Of a stretch of 15,599 bases of DNA, positions 7,884 through 14,605 are shown piece after piece. The stretch lies in assembly GCA_965651255.1 (NCBI GenBank), contig CBFGRU010000047.1, positions 1-15,599 of the forward strand. The letters are read 5' to 3'. Under the pieces are notes generated by a model that worked only from the letters and a program-made list of their open reading frames with translations, ran no database searches and was not told the origin of the DNA. The first letter of the stretch is position 1; each line of letters begins with the position of its first letter. The DNA is from CBFGRU01 sp965651255. GTDB taxonomy: Bacteria; Planctomycetota; Phycisphaerae; Phycisphaerales; SM1A02. Made by a program: the position numbers and the translations under genes.

Positions 7884-8866
7884 CCACGGGCGAAACGGTT
7901 GGGTACATCGCGCTCGCTCTCTTCGGCATCTCGCTGAGTTCACTGTTCTCCGGGATGGAGACCGGGCTGTATACGCTCAACCGGGTGCGGTTGACCGTGC
8001 GCGCGGGCCGGGGTGAACCGGCTGCGCAGCGGCTGCAGCGGTTCCTTCGCCAGCCGTTCCGCATGCTTTCGACGATCCTGGTCGGCAACAACATCGCGAA
8101 TTTCTGCGGCTCGTTCGGCATCGCGGCGCTCCTGACGGGCTGGGGGTACAGCCAGTGGGAAACGGTCGCGTTGAATGCGCTGATCCTTATGCCGATTCTC
8201 TTTGTCATCGGAGAGACGCTGCCGAAAGACCTCTTCCGCACCAATGCTGATGTATGGACGTACCGCCTCGGCCCGTTTCTTGCGGTGTGCTGGGCGATCT
8301 TTACCTGGACCCTCATTGCGCCGCTGGTCGAGCAGATCGGCAAGCTCGCAGCGCGACTCGTCGGCGGTGAGCCGGAAGCACCGACGACCGCGCGCACGCG
8401 CGTGAGCCAGCTTCTGCGCGAAGGCGAGGGCGCGGGGCTGCTCAATGCGATGCAGACCACACTGGCCGATCGGGCGCTGAATTTCGGCACGCGCACCGTC
8501 GCGGGCGAAATGATTCCGTGGAAGAACGTCATCACGCTTCCGGTGGATCTTGAAGGCCCCGCGCGCATCGAACGATTGCGGCGGGTCAATCACACGCGCC
8601 TGCCCGTGGTAGAGCGCGACGGCCGAGTGGTGGGCGTCGTGTCGCTGCTGGACATTGTGCTCAGGCCTCAGCAGGCGACGCGCGAACTGATGGTCGAGCC
8701 CGCACTCCTGCCGGGCGACCTTTACGTACCGCGAGCGTTGCAGGAACTGCGCGCGAAGCGCCGATCGATGGGAATCGTGATTGACCCGAAAACGCAGAAG
8801 CCCAGCGGCATCGTCACGATGAAGGATCTCGTCGAGCCGCTCACAGGTGAATTGGCCGCGTGGTGA
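7880..8866 (+). CDS. Second CNNM-family membrane protein, lacking the CorC_HlyC domain
   Basis: The 328-residue protein starts in an ATGA overlap with the preceding stop, with GAGGAG 8 bases upstream, so the two are translationally coupled. The CNNM/DUF21 membrane domain (about 1-165) carries FSGMETGLYTL at residues 23-33 and GETLPKD later. A shortened CBS pair follows (about 205-325), with MIPWKNV, TRLPVVERDGRVVGVVSLLDI and GIVTMKDL. The protein ends directly after the second CBS motif, without the C-terminal CorC_HlyC domain of its neighbour. CNNM proteins act as dimers, so a heterodimer of the two products is a reasonable inference. The gene ends one base from the stop codon of the convergent gene. 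Confidence 0.83.
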   Translation: MTTGETVGYIALALFGISLSSLFSGMETGLYTLNRVRLTVRAGRGEPAAQRLQRFLRQPFRMLSTILVGNNIANFCGSFGIAALLTGWGYSQWETVALNALILMPILFVIGETLPKDLFRTNADVWTYRLGPFLAVCWAIFTWTLIAPLVEQIGKLAARLVGGEPEAPTTARTRVSQLLREGEGAGLLNAMQTTLADRALNFGTRTVAGEMIPWKNVITLPVDLEGPARIERLRRVNHTRLPVVERDGRVVGVVSLLDIVLRPQQATRELMVEPALLPGDLYVPRALQELRAKRRSMGIVIDPKTQKPSGIVTMKDLVEPLTGELAAW

Positions 8867-8867
8867 A

Positions 8868-9641
8868 TCACCGTACGCCGAGATAGTTCTTGAACTCGGT
8901 CAACTGTTCCGCGGTCAGGTGCGGCGTGATGCGTCGAATGAGCTCTGCACGCACTTCGCGGACCGCCCGCACGCGCGCCCGCTCATCGGCGTATCGCCGG
9001 TTGCGCTGAATCTGCGTTTCCTCGAAGTACAGATCAATCGTGTCGATCACCGGGAACGCCTTGTCATCTTCCAGCTCGAACTCCGCGAGCTTGCCGATCA
9101 TCGTGTCGACTCGGCGGTCGAACGCGGCGAGAGCGGGGAAGGCCTTCTCGGCCTGCGGACGCTCCATGATCTCGACGATCGCCTCGGCAAGCTTGGTGCG
9201 CGCCTTCTGCGTTGAAGTGAAGATGTTCGCGTTCAATTCGCTGCGGTCGTAGATCGACGGCGGAATCGGCTGATTGCTGGCGCGGAGACGTTCGATCTGC
9301 CGTTCCAGATCGGCGATCCATTCCTGCCGCATTTCCTGGATGAGCTCTTCCAGTTGCTGTCGGTGCTTGACATACGTTTCTGCCAGCGTTTCGGTGGCAT
9401 CTTCAGAAAGCTTCACGCGGTGCGCCACGGCCCGGGCGTGCAGCGTCCAGGTCTTCGCGCGAAGGGCGATGGTCTTTTCATCCTGGGCATCGGCGTCTTC
9501 ATCTTCAGCCGTCTCGGCCTGATCGACCGGCGGCGGCTTGGTCGGCAGGGGATCAACCGGGGGTGGAACCAACGCGCAGGCAATGGGGCTGGCCAGCGCG
9601 GCCGAGACAAGACCGGTGAGAATGATGCGGTAGACGTTCAT
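8868..9641 (-). CDS. Small exported helical protein of unknown function
   Basis: I do not recognise this 257-residue protein. It starts with a hydrophobic signal segment (about residues 6-22) ending SPIAC. Cys22 could be lipidated, but the lipobox is poor, so ordinary signal peptidase cleavage is as likely. A Pro/Asp/Glu-rich linker spans 25-55. The rest is highly charged and predicted by eye to be helical, with coiled-coil-like stretches near 75-125. It ends with HLTAEQLTEFKNYL, which recalls the LTxxQ motifs of Spy/CpxP-like periplasmic proteins, but this is only a weak resemblance. AGAAGG precedes the ATG by 8 bases. It lies 71 bases downstream of dusB on the same strand and may share its transcript. 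Confidence 0.7.
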   Translation of the reverse strand: MNVYRIILTGLVSAALASPIACALVPPPVDPLPTKPPPVDQAETAEDEDADAQDEKTIALRAKTWTLHARAVAHRVKLSEDATETLAETYVKHRQQLEELIQEMRQEWIADLERQIERLRASNQPIPPSIYDRSELNANIFTSTQKARTKLAEAIVEIMERPQAEKAFPALAAFDRRVDTMIGKLAEFELEDDKAFPVIDTIDLYFEETQIQRNRRYADERARVRAVREVRAELIRRITPHLTAEQLTEFKNYLGVR

Positions 9642-9665
9642 GAAGACTGCCTTCTCTCTCTGCGA

Positions 9666-9709
9666 CGGTTGAGCATTCCGCGCCCAACCTGCGATTCAAG
9701 GATCAACCG
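9666..9709. repeat. Spaced inverted repeat between dusB and the downstream gene
   Basis: CGGTTGA (9666-9672) and TCAACCG (9703-9709) are perfect 7-bp inverted copies 30 bases apart. An internal CCAACC can compete for pairing. No T-run follows on the minus strand. Function is unknown and chance is possible. Confidence 0.25.
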
Positions 9710-9712
9710 ACC

Positions 9713-10786
9713 TCACGCGCGCAAGGCCGCGACGGGCTCACTCGCCGTGACCGCGGAGGCGGCCTTGGGAGACGGTGCGGCAGGTATTGTAAACGAAGTT
9801 CGCTCGCGCAACGCCAATTCCCACTCATTCAGGGCAAGCAGGATTTCCCCACTCGTCCGCGCCAAGCGCACTGCTTCCTTCAACGGCTTGATGTGGCCCA
9901 TCGTCTTGCCGTACCAACTGATCCGTGTATTCAGACACCGAACCGCCCACTTCTCGTCCGCATGTTCAAGAAGAAGTTCCAGATGCCTGCGAATCATGCG
10001 GATTTTCTCCACCGGGTCCGGCTCCGGCGGCGCGATGCCCGTTTGCAGCAGTCCGAGCGCCCGGCGGAACAGCCACGGCGCCCGCATGGCACCGCGTCCG
10101 ATCATCACCCCGGCGCACCCGGTGTAGTGCATCATGCGCTGCACATCCTCCGGCTCGATGAGATCACCGTTTCCGATGACCGGAATGGAATCGACCGCCG
10201 CGACGACTTCGCCGATGCCATCGAGGTTCACCGATCCGCGGAAGCGCTGCGCGGTGGTGCGGCCGTGGACGGTGACCATCTGAATGCCCACCCCTTCGAG
10301 CATGCGCGCCAGCTTCGGCGCGACGATGTGCTCATCATCCCACCCAAGGCGGACCTTGGCGGTCACCGGCACGCCGCGCGCAGCCACCGCCGAGACGATT
10401 CGCTCCGCCAGCCGCGCAGTGCGATCAACATCGCAGAGCAGCAGCGACCCGCCGTTCTTCTTGGCGACCTTATCGACCGGACAGCCCATATTGATGTCCA
10501 CGACCACGGCCCCGTGGTCGGCTGCCCAGCGCGCGGCATCGGGCAGGGGGTCAGTATCGTTGCCGTACAACTGCATGCACAGCGGCTGGTCACCCGGCGC
10601 GGTCCGGGCCAGTTCCATGGCGCGGGGGTTGCCACGAAGGATGGAGTGGCAGTTCAGAAGGTCGGTCGAGGCAAGACCCACCCCGCCCTGCTCACGGCAG
10701 AGCAGCCGGAAGGCAAGGTCCGTGTGCCCGGCGATGGGTGCCAGCAGGAGCGGAGAATCAAGCTGGATGGTGCCGATACGCAGCAT
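9713..10786 (-). CDS. dusB: tRNA-dihydrouridine synthase, DusB-like
   Basis: The 357-residue cytoplasmic flavoenzyme reduces a uridine in the tRNA D-loop using FMN and NADPH. The family motifs occur in order: LLAPIAGHTD (14-23), MQLYGND near 71-77, DINMGCPVDKV with the catalytic Cys102, KVRLGWDD, VTVHGRTT, a glycine-rich IGNGD phosphate-binding turn and GVMIGRGAMRAPW. A helical tRNA-binding domain follows. The last ~25 residues are an Ala/Pro-rich extension that is probably disordered. The spacing around Cys102 is nearest DusB, but other Dus subfamilies cannot be excluded by eye. No Shine-Dalgarno sequence precedes the ATG. Instead TACAAT lies 6 bases upstream, suggesting a leaderless mRNA. 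Confidence 0.9.
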   Translation of the reverse strand: MLRIGTIQLDSPLLLAPIAGHTDLAFRLLCREQGGVGLASTDLLNCHSILRGNPRAMELARTAPGDQPLCMQLYGNDTDPLPDAARWAADHGAVVVDINMGCPVDKVAKKNGGSLLLCDVDRTARLAERIVSAVAARGVPVTAKVRLGWDDEHIVAPKLARMLEGVGIQMVTVHGRTTAQRFRGSVNLDGIGEVVAAVDSIPVIGNGDLIEPEDVQRMMHYTGCAGVMIGRGAMRAPWLFRRALGLLQTGIAPPEPDPVEKIRMIRRHLELLLEHADEKWAVRCLNTRISWYGKTMGHIKPLKEAVRLARTSGEILLALNEWELALRERTSFTIPAAPSPKAASAVTASEPVAALRA

Positions 10787-10792
10787 CGAATG

Positions 10793-10798
10793 ATTGTA
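10793..10798 (-). promoter_or_regulatory. Candidate -10 box for leaderless dusB transcription
   Basis: TACAAT on the minus strand matches five of six bases of the -10 consensus and ends 6 bases before the dusB ATG. A transcript from it would begin at or next to that ATG. No convincing -35 box is seen 16-19 bases upstream. The lack of a Shine-Dalgarno sequence agrees with a leaderless start. Confidence 0.4.
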
Positions 10799-10827
10799 GG
10801 AGTCGTCGAGGGCGGGTTGGATTGCCC

Positions 10828-10849
10828 AAAAACCGTCCGAATCTGACGG
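10828..10849 (-). terminator. Short hairpin with T-run, minus strand, upstream of dusB
   Basis: On the minus strand CCGTC and GACGG form a 5-bp stem with a 7-base loop, followed directly by TTTTT. It lies 42 bases upstream of the dusB ATG. It could stop antisense transcription coming from beneath the divergent gene, or act as an attenuator if dusB has a more distant promoter. The stem is short, so it is weak evidence. Confidence 0.3.
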
Positions 10850-10962
10850 ATCGGCTGGACTGGTTCATCGCGTAACATGGTCCAGAACGTGAGAGGGTTG
10901 TCGCCGCGGCCGTCCGATATGGGCGAATGACGTGAGCAGCCCACGCGAAGAAGGAAGGGGCC

Positions 10963-12567
10963 TTGCCGAAGCCACGCCCAGGTCATTGTGTCCGTCGTCT
11001 GCCGATTCCGCCGTGCGCAGCGCTTTGGTGCGCGCTGATGGCGGGCGGTGCGACCGCGCAATTCGAGAAACCGATCATCATCCGCGGTCCGGAAACTCCG
11101 CAACGACCGCTGCATCCGCCGAGCGAGGAGCGCCCGATCTGGGCGGATCTCGATCTCCTGATCAATCCGCTTGATCCCGGCGCGGGTGAGATTCGCGACG
11201 TACCGGAAACCAAACTCCGCGAATTCGTGAACGAGTGGACGCGGGGTGAGTATGGCCGCGCCGAGCAGCTCGCGCGCGAGTTAATCGCGCTGACGCCCGA
11301 TCGCCCGTTCGGATACTACAACCTGGCGTGCGCGCTCGTGCGCCTCGGGCGAATTGAAGAATCAATCACCACGCTCGAACAGGCCGTCGCGCACGGCTGG
11401 CGCAATCAGTATCAATTCACGTATGACCTCGATCTGCGTCCGCTGCACGATCACCCGCGCTACCGACGGTTGAAGGTGCACCTGGAAGAGTTGATTGCGA
11501 GTGAAGCCAGCACGCCGCGTCCGTTGCGAACCGGCGATTGGCGCGCAGCGGCGGATGATATTGAGGCGGCGATGCCCGCGCTCCTGGCAACGCACCATGT
11601 GACCGGCGCATCCATGGCGCTCATTCACGAGGGGCGCGTCGTCTGGACCGGCGGATTCGGCGTGCTCGATCGGCGGATGAACGATGCCGTCCAGCCGCAG
11701 AGTCGATTCAAACTCGAAGCGCCGACGCACCTCATGACCGCGATCGCAGCGCTGCAGTTGGAGGAGCAGGGCATCTGGTCGCTGGATGACCCGCTGGCCG
11801 ACTGGCTGCCGGTGATCGGTCGGCTTGCGCCGGATGTCAATCCGCGACTGACGATCCGCCGCGCATTGAATCACACCGGTGGGCTGCGACCGAAGTACGA
11901 AACGATCACGCTGACCGACGGTGTGGATGATGAGATTCGCAAGCGACTCCAGTTCGACCCGAACCTGCCGGACGACAAGCCGTTCTTCTGCGAAGAGGCG
12001 TACCTGGCGGTCGGCCGCGCCATTGAACGGGCGATCGGCCTCGGATCGACCGACAGCGATGACCCCACCGCCGTCCAGGCGCCGACCTTCCAGCAACTCG
12101 TGCGCGGGCGAATCCTCAAGCCGCTTCTGATGGATGATTCCACGTTCAACCGTGCGGCACGGGCGTTCGGCGGGCACGCCGTCGGGCATTCGATCCTTGG
12201 CACACCGTTCAAAGATTCGCTTGCGCCCACCGCACCGGCGGAACCGATCTACACCTCGGCGGAGGATCTGGGGCGACTCGTTGCGTTCATGGCCGGCGGA
12301 CTTGATGGAATCGATCGCGCGCCGCTCGACGGCTCGGGTCGAACCCGGCTGTTTGATGATGCGCTCGGCCTGGGATACGGGCTGGGCGTGCGCGTTCGCG
12401 AGACGGCGTTCGGCCGGTGCGCCGAAGTGCGCGACAGTGACCACGGCCAGGGCGTCCTGATGCGCTGGTACCCGGATGCGAAGATCGGCATCGTCGTGCT
12501 GTACAACGCCGATGGCGGGGCCGTGCTCGCCGATCAGGTCGCACAGCTCGCGCTCGGCGGGGAATGA
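10963..12567 (+). CDS. Exported TPR protein fused to a degenerate serine-beta-lactamase fold
   Basis: The 534-residue protein starts at a TTG with GGAAGGGG just upstream. This start gives a complete signal peptide, cleaved near ATA at residues 30-32; an in-frame stop at 10933 blocks extension. Two TPR-like helical hairpins occupy about 85-146. Residues about 190-534 follow the beta-lactamase/transpeptidase fold (PF00144 type), with ASMALIHEGRVVW, LDDPLADWLP and LTIRRALNHTGGL in the usual order. The expected SxxK is A253-P-T-H256, the expected YxN is F342-C-E344, and the expected H/K-S/T-G is D491-S-D493. All three catalytic motifs are therefore altered, and the protein is probably not a serine hydrolase. 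A binding or regulatory role outside the cytoplasm is inferred. The reading frame is intact and shows no frameshift. It is convergent with an active-looking relative. Confidence 0.82.
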   Translation: MPKPRPGHCVRRLPIPPCAALWCALMAGGATAQFEKPIIIRGPETPQRPLHPPSEERPIWADLDLLINPLDPGAGEIRDVPETKLREFVNEWTRGEYGRAEQLARELIALTPDRPFGYYNLACALVRLGRIEESITTLEQAVAHGWRNQYQFTYDLDLRPLHDHPRYRRLKVHLEELIASEASTPRPLRTGDWRAAADDIEAAMPALLATHHVTGASMALIHEGRVVWTGGFGVLDRRMNDAVQPQSRFKLEAPTHLMTAIAALQLEEQGIWSLDDPLADWLPVIGRLAPDVNPRLTIRRALNHTGGLRPKYETITLTDGVDDEIRKRLQFDPNLPDDKPFFCEEAYLAVGRAIERAIGLGSTDSDDPTAVQAPTFQQLVRGRILKPLLMDDSTFNRAARAFGGHAVGHSILGTPFKDSLAPTAPAEPIYTSAEDLGRLVAFMAGGLDGIDRAPLDGSGRTRLFDDALGLGYGLGVRVRETAFGRCAEVRDSDHGQGVLMRWYPDAKIGIVVLYNADGGAVLADQVAQLALGGE

Positions 12568-12592
12568 ATTGACCTGCTCATCTGGCACGAAC

Positions 12593-12610
12593 GCGCGGCG
12601 AGCCCCGCGC
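12593..12610. terminator. GC-rich hairpin between two convergent genes
   Basis: GCGCGG (12593-12598) pairs with CCGCGC (12605-12610) around a 6-base loop. It fills the 42-base gap between convergent stop codons and reaches into the stop of the minus-strand gene. Neither strand has a T-run, so it could at most assist termination. Confidence 0.3.
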
Positions 12611-14445
12611 TATTCATCCTTCATGCGCGGCAGGTCGAGTTCGTTGTCGCCGACGAGGCGCGTCATCGAAATGATGCGGCCGCTCTCATCACGGTTGAAC
12701 CGCAGTCGAACGCCCGGCACCTGCTTGATGGTGAACGTGTTCGGCTCATCGGTCGCGCTCAGGTGCAGCTCAATATCCTGGTTGCTCGGCTTGAGGCAGA
12801 ACGTTTCGCCGTTCAGATAGATGCTGATGAACTCCTCGGAGGTCGGGTCCTTGTACCGGCCGATGAACGGCTTCACCACCTCAGGGTCAACAACCGGCCG
12901 CTTCGCCTGTTCCGCCGCGAGCGCGGTGCCCTTGCGCGGCACTTCAAATACCATGCCGCCCTGATGCAGTTTCAGCAGGGTGACGTTGCCCGCTTCATCG
13001 CGCTCGAACGTCACGAACACCTGCGTCGGCGCGACCGCGAACGCGCGGCGACCCTCTTCATCGGCATCGAGCAACTCGAACACCATCTGGCTGGGAATGT
13101 CGAGCGCGAGCTTGCCGTTGCGGTGCAGCACCTCAAACGGCTCGTTCACATAGTTCGCGAAGTTGGCGATGTACGTGCCGAGGAACGGCTGCAGTTCGGC
13201 GGGCGCCTCGTCCGCCGCGAGTTGCTCACCGGCGTGAAGGATGAGTCGATCGATCGGTTCTTCCAATCGGAGCACCGCCGCGCCGCCGCGCGACTGCGTG
13301 TAGAAGAGGATGATGAGGTCACGGTCCGGCCACGCCCACGCGATGGTGCCATCCGAACCGCTGTGGCCGATGATCGCCGGCTTGCTGGATGCAGGGTTCG
13401 TCGTGGGCATGTGCAGCACCGACATCTGGCCGTACCACACTTCGCGATCGCGGAAGTTCGTCGGGAAGCGCGCTTCCGAACCAAGCATGCGCATCGGTGA
13501 GGCCGGCGTGAGCGTGCGCGCCACGGCTTCTTCAGAGAGCACCTGCGTGCCATCCGGTGCGCGGCCGCCATCCATCCACATGCACAGGAACCGCGCGTAG
13601 TCGATCGGCGTGGAATACGCGGTCTGCGATCCCCACGCGAACGGGTAGAACGCGCCGTGGCTCGGCGACCAAAACCGTGTCCACGCATTCGGCCCGCCGA
13701 TGTAGAGACTCGCTGCGCGCTCAAGCCGCGGTTCATCACCATCAATGCCGTAGAACGTGTCGGTCATGCCGAGCGGCTCGATGATGTTGGTCATCACAAA
13801 CGCATCAATCGTCTCGCCCGACACCACTTCCACCACGCGCGCCAACGTGTCGCTGCCCGCATCGCTGTACCAGAAGTCACTGCCCGGCTCGAAGCGCAGT
13901 TCCGCTTCACTCAATGAAGAGACGAGCGCATCGAGGTTCTCGAACTGATCAACCGCCGTCGTGATCGCCGTCAGCGGCAGGCCGCTGCGGTGGGTCAGGA
14001 CATGCTCAACCGTGATGCCGCGCAAGGTGTCGTTGTCAAACGCGGGAATGTACTTCGCCACCGGATCGCTCAGCGCCAGTTCACCGCGATCAATGAGAAT
14101 CTGCGCCGCGGCGCCCGTCATCGTCTTACTCATTGAGCGGATGTTGCAGATCGTGTTCGGCTGCCACTCCAGGTCCGCATCGCGGTCGCGCGAGCCGAAC
14201 GTTTCCTGCAGCACAAGCGTGCGATTCTTGATGATCACGAGTTCTGCACCAACAAAGAGATCGCGCTCACCGAACGCGCGCACGGCTTCCACCAGCCCCG
14301 CGATCGCTTCGCTCGAAAGTCCCTGGCTCTCCGGCGTCGCGGTCGGGAAGGGCGGCGTCATCGGCGTCTGTGCCGCCAGCCGCAGCGCAGCCGATGCGGT
14401 GATGAACACAACGAGCAGGAACCACGGGCGAACACGATGACACAT
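12610..14445 (-). CDS. Exported beta-lactamase-family serine hydrolase with two lipocalin-like tail domains
   Basis: The 611-residue protein starts at the ATG at 14445, with GGAG 8 bases upstream, and has a signal peptide cleaved near residue 25. The frame is open further upstream, but that extension is charged and runs under the divergent gene. The catalytic domain (about 35-405) keeps all three motifs: S104-M-S-K107 with nucleophile Ser104 and base Lys107, Y193-S-D195, and H361-S-G363 in GHSGSDGT. Such proteins include esterases, D-peptidases and class C-like beta-lactamases, so the substrate cannot be named. The tail has two tandem units, beginning near PFLGTY (~418) and PFIGRY (~523), of the beta-barrel type often found after this fold. 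It faces a GH43 gene divergently and shares an upstream element with it, so action on an esterified polysaccharide is a reasonable guess. Confidence 0.85.
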   Translation of the reverse strand: MCHRVRPWFLLVVFITASAALRLAAQTPMTPPFPTATPESQGLSSEAIAGLVEAVRAFGERDLFVGAELVIIKNRTLVLQETFGSRDRDADLEWQPNTICNIRSMSKTMTGAAAQILIDRGELALSDPVAKYIPAFDNDTLRGITVEHVLTHRSGLPLTAITTAVDQFENLDALVSSLSEAELRFEPGSDFWYSDAGSDTLARVVEVVSGETIDAFVMTNIIEPLGMTDTFYGIDGDEPRLERAASLYIGGPNAWTRFWSPSHGAFYPFAWGSQTAYSTPIDYARFLCMWMDGGRAPDGTQVLSEEAVARTLTPASPMRMLGSEARFPTNFRDREVWYGQMSVLHMPTTNPASSKPAIIGHSGSDGTIAWAWPDRDLIILFYTQSRGGAAVLRLEEPIDRLILHAGEQLAADEAPAELQPFLGTYIANFANYVNEPFEVLHRNGKLALDIPSQMVFELLDADEEGRRAFAVAPTQVFVTFERDEAGNVTLLKLHQGGMVFEVPRKGTALAAEQAKRPVVDPEVVKPFIGRYKDPTSEEFISIYLNGETFCLKPSNQDIELHLSATDEPNTFTIKQVPGVRLRFNRDESGRIISMTRLVGDNELDLPRMKDE

Positions 14446-14472
14446 GGGCAATCTCCGAAGCAGGGCGTGCAG

Positions 14473-14485
14473 ATTCGCGAGAGAT
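14473..14485 (-). promoter_or_regulatory. Upstream element, arm 1 (serine hydrolase side)
   Basis: Read toward the serine hydrolase gene this is ATCTCTCGCGAAT, ending 27 bases before its ATG. It matches arm 2 at 14565-14577 in 12 of 13 positions and the next base is also shared. A second short match, CTGCTTCGG, lies nearer the start codon. It may be a regulator-binding site or a duplicated leader segment. Confidence 0.5.
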
Positions 14486-14564
14486 TCTCGAACGATGAAC
14501 CATACCGCCCGCATTCGCTCCTGGCGTGTCACGATCGGTGAATAGCGGGACAACCAACCCAACC

Positions 14565-14577
14565 ATCTCGCGCGAAT
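14565..14577 (+). promoter_or_regulatory. Upstream element, arm 2 (GH43 side)
   Basis: Read toward the GH43 gene this is ATCTCGCGCGAAT, ending 28 bases before its ATG. It is the partner of arm 1 in the same orientation relative to its gene. CTGTTTCGG follows 5 bases later, an 8-of-9 match to the block on the other side. Confidence 0.5.
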
Positions 14578-14592
14578 CGCGGCTGTTTCGGG

Positions 14593-14598
14593 TATTTT
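14593..14598 (+). promoter_or_regulatory. Candidate -10 box just before the GH43 start
   Basis: TATTTT fits the TANNNT form of a -10 box and ends 7 bases before the ATG at 14606. No Shine-Dalgarno sequence precedes that ATG, so a leaderless mRNA is possible. No -35 box is evident. Confidence 0.3.
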
Positions 14599-14605
14599 GG
14601 GCACG

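Noticed and set aside
9893..10846. 317-codon open frame on the plus strand opposite dusB
   Set aside because: The dusB frame carries all family motifs. The opposite frame is rich in Arg, His and Pro without recognisable domains.
10877..10930. 17-codon mini-frame upstream of the TPR-beta-lactamase gene
   Set aside because: It has no ribosome-binding site, and a frame this short is expected by chance.
11362..12588. 408-codon open frame on the minus strand opposite the TPR-beta-lactamase gene
   Set aside because: The plus-strand protein has a signal peptide, TPRs and a known fold. The antisense protein has Arg-rich shadow composition.
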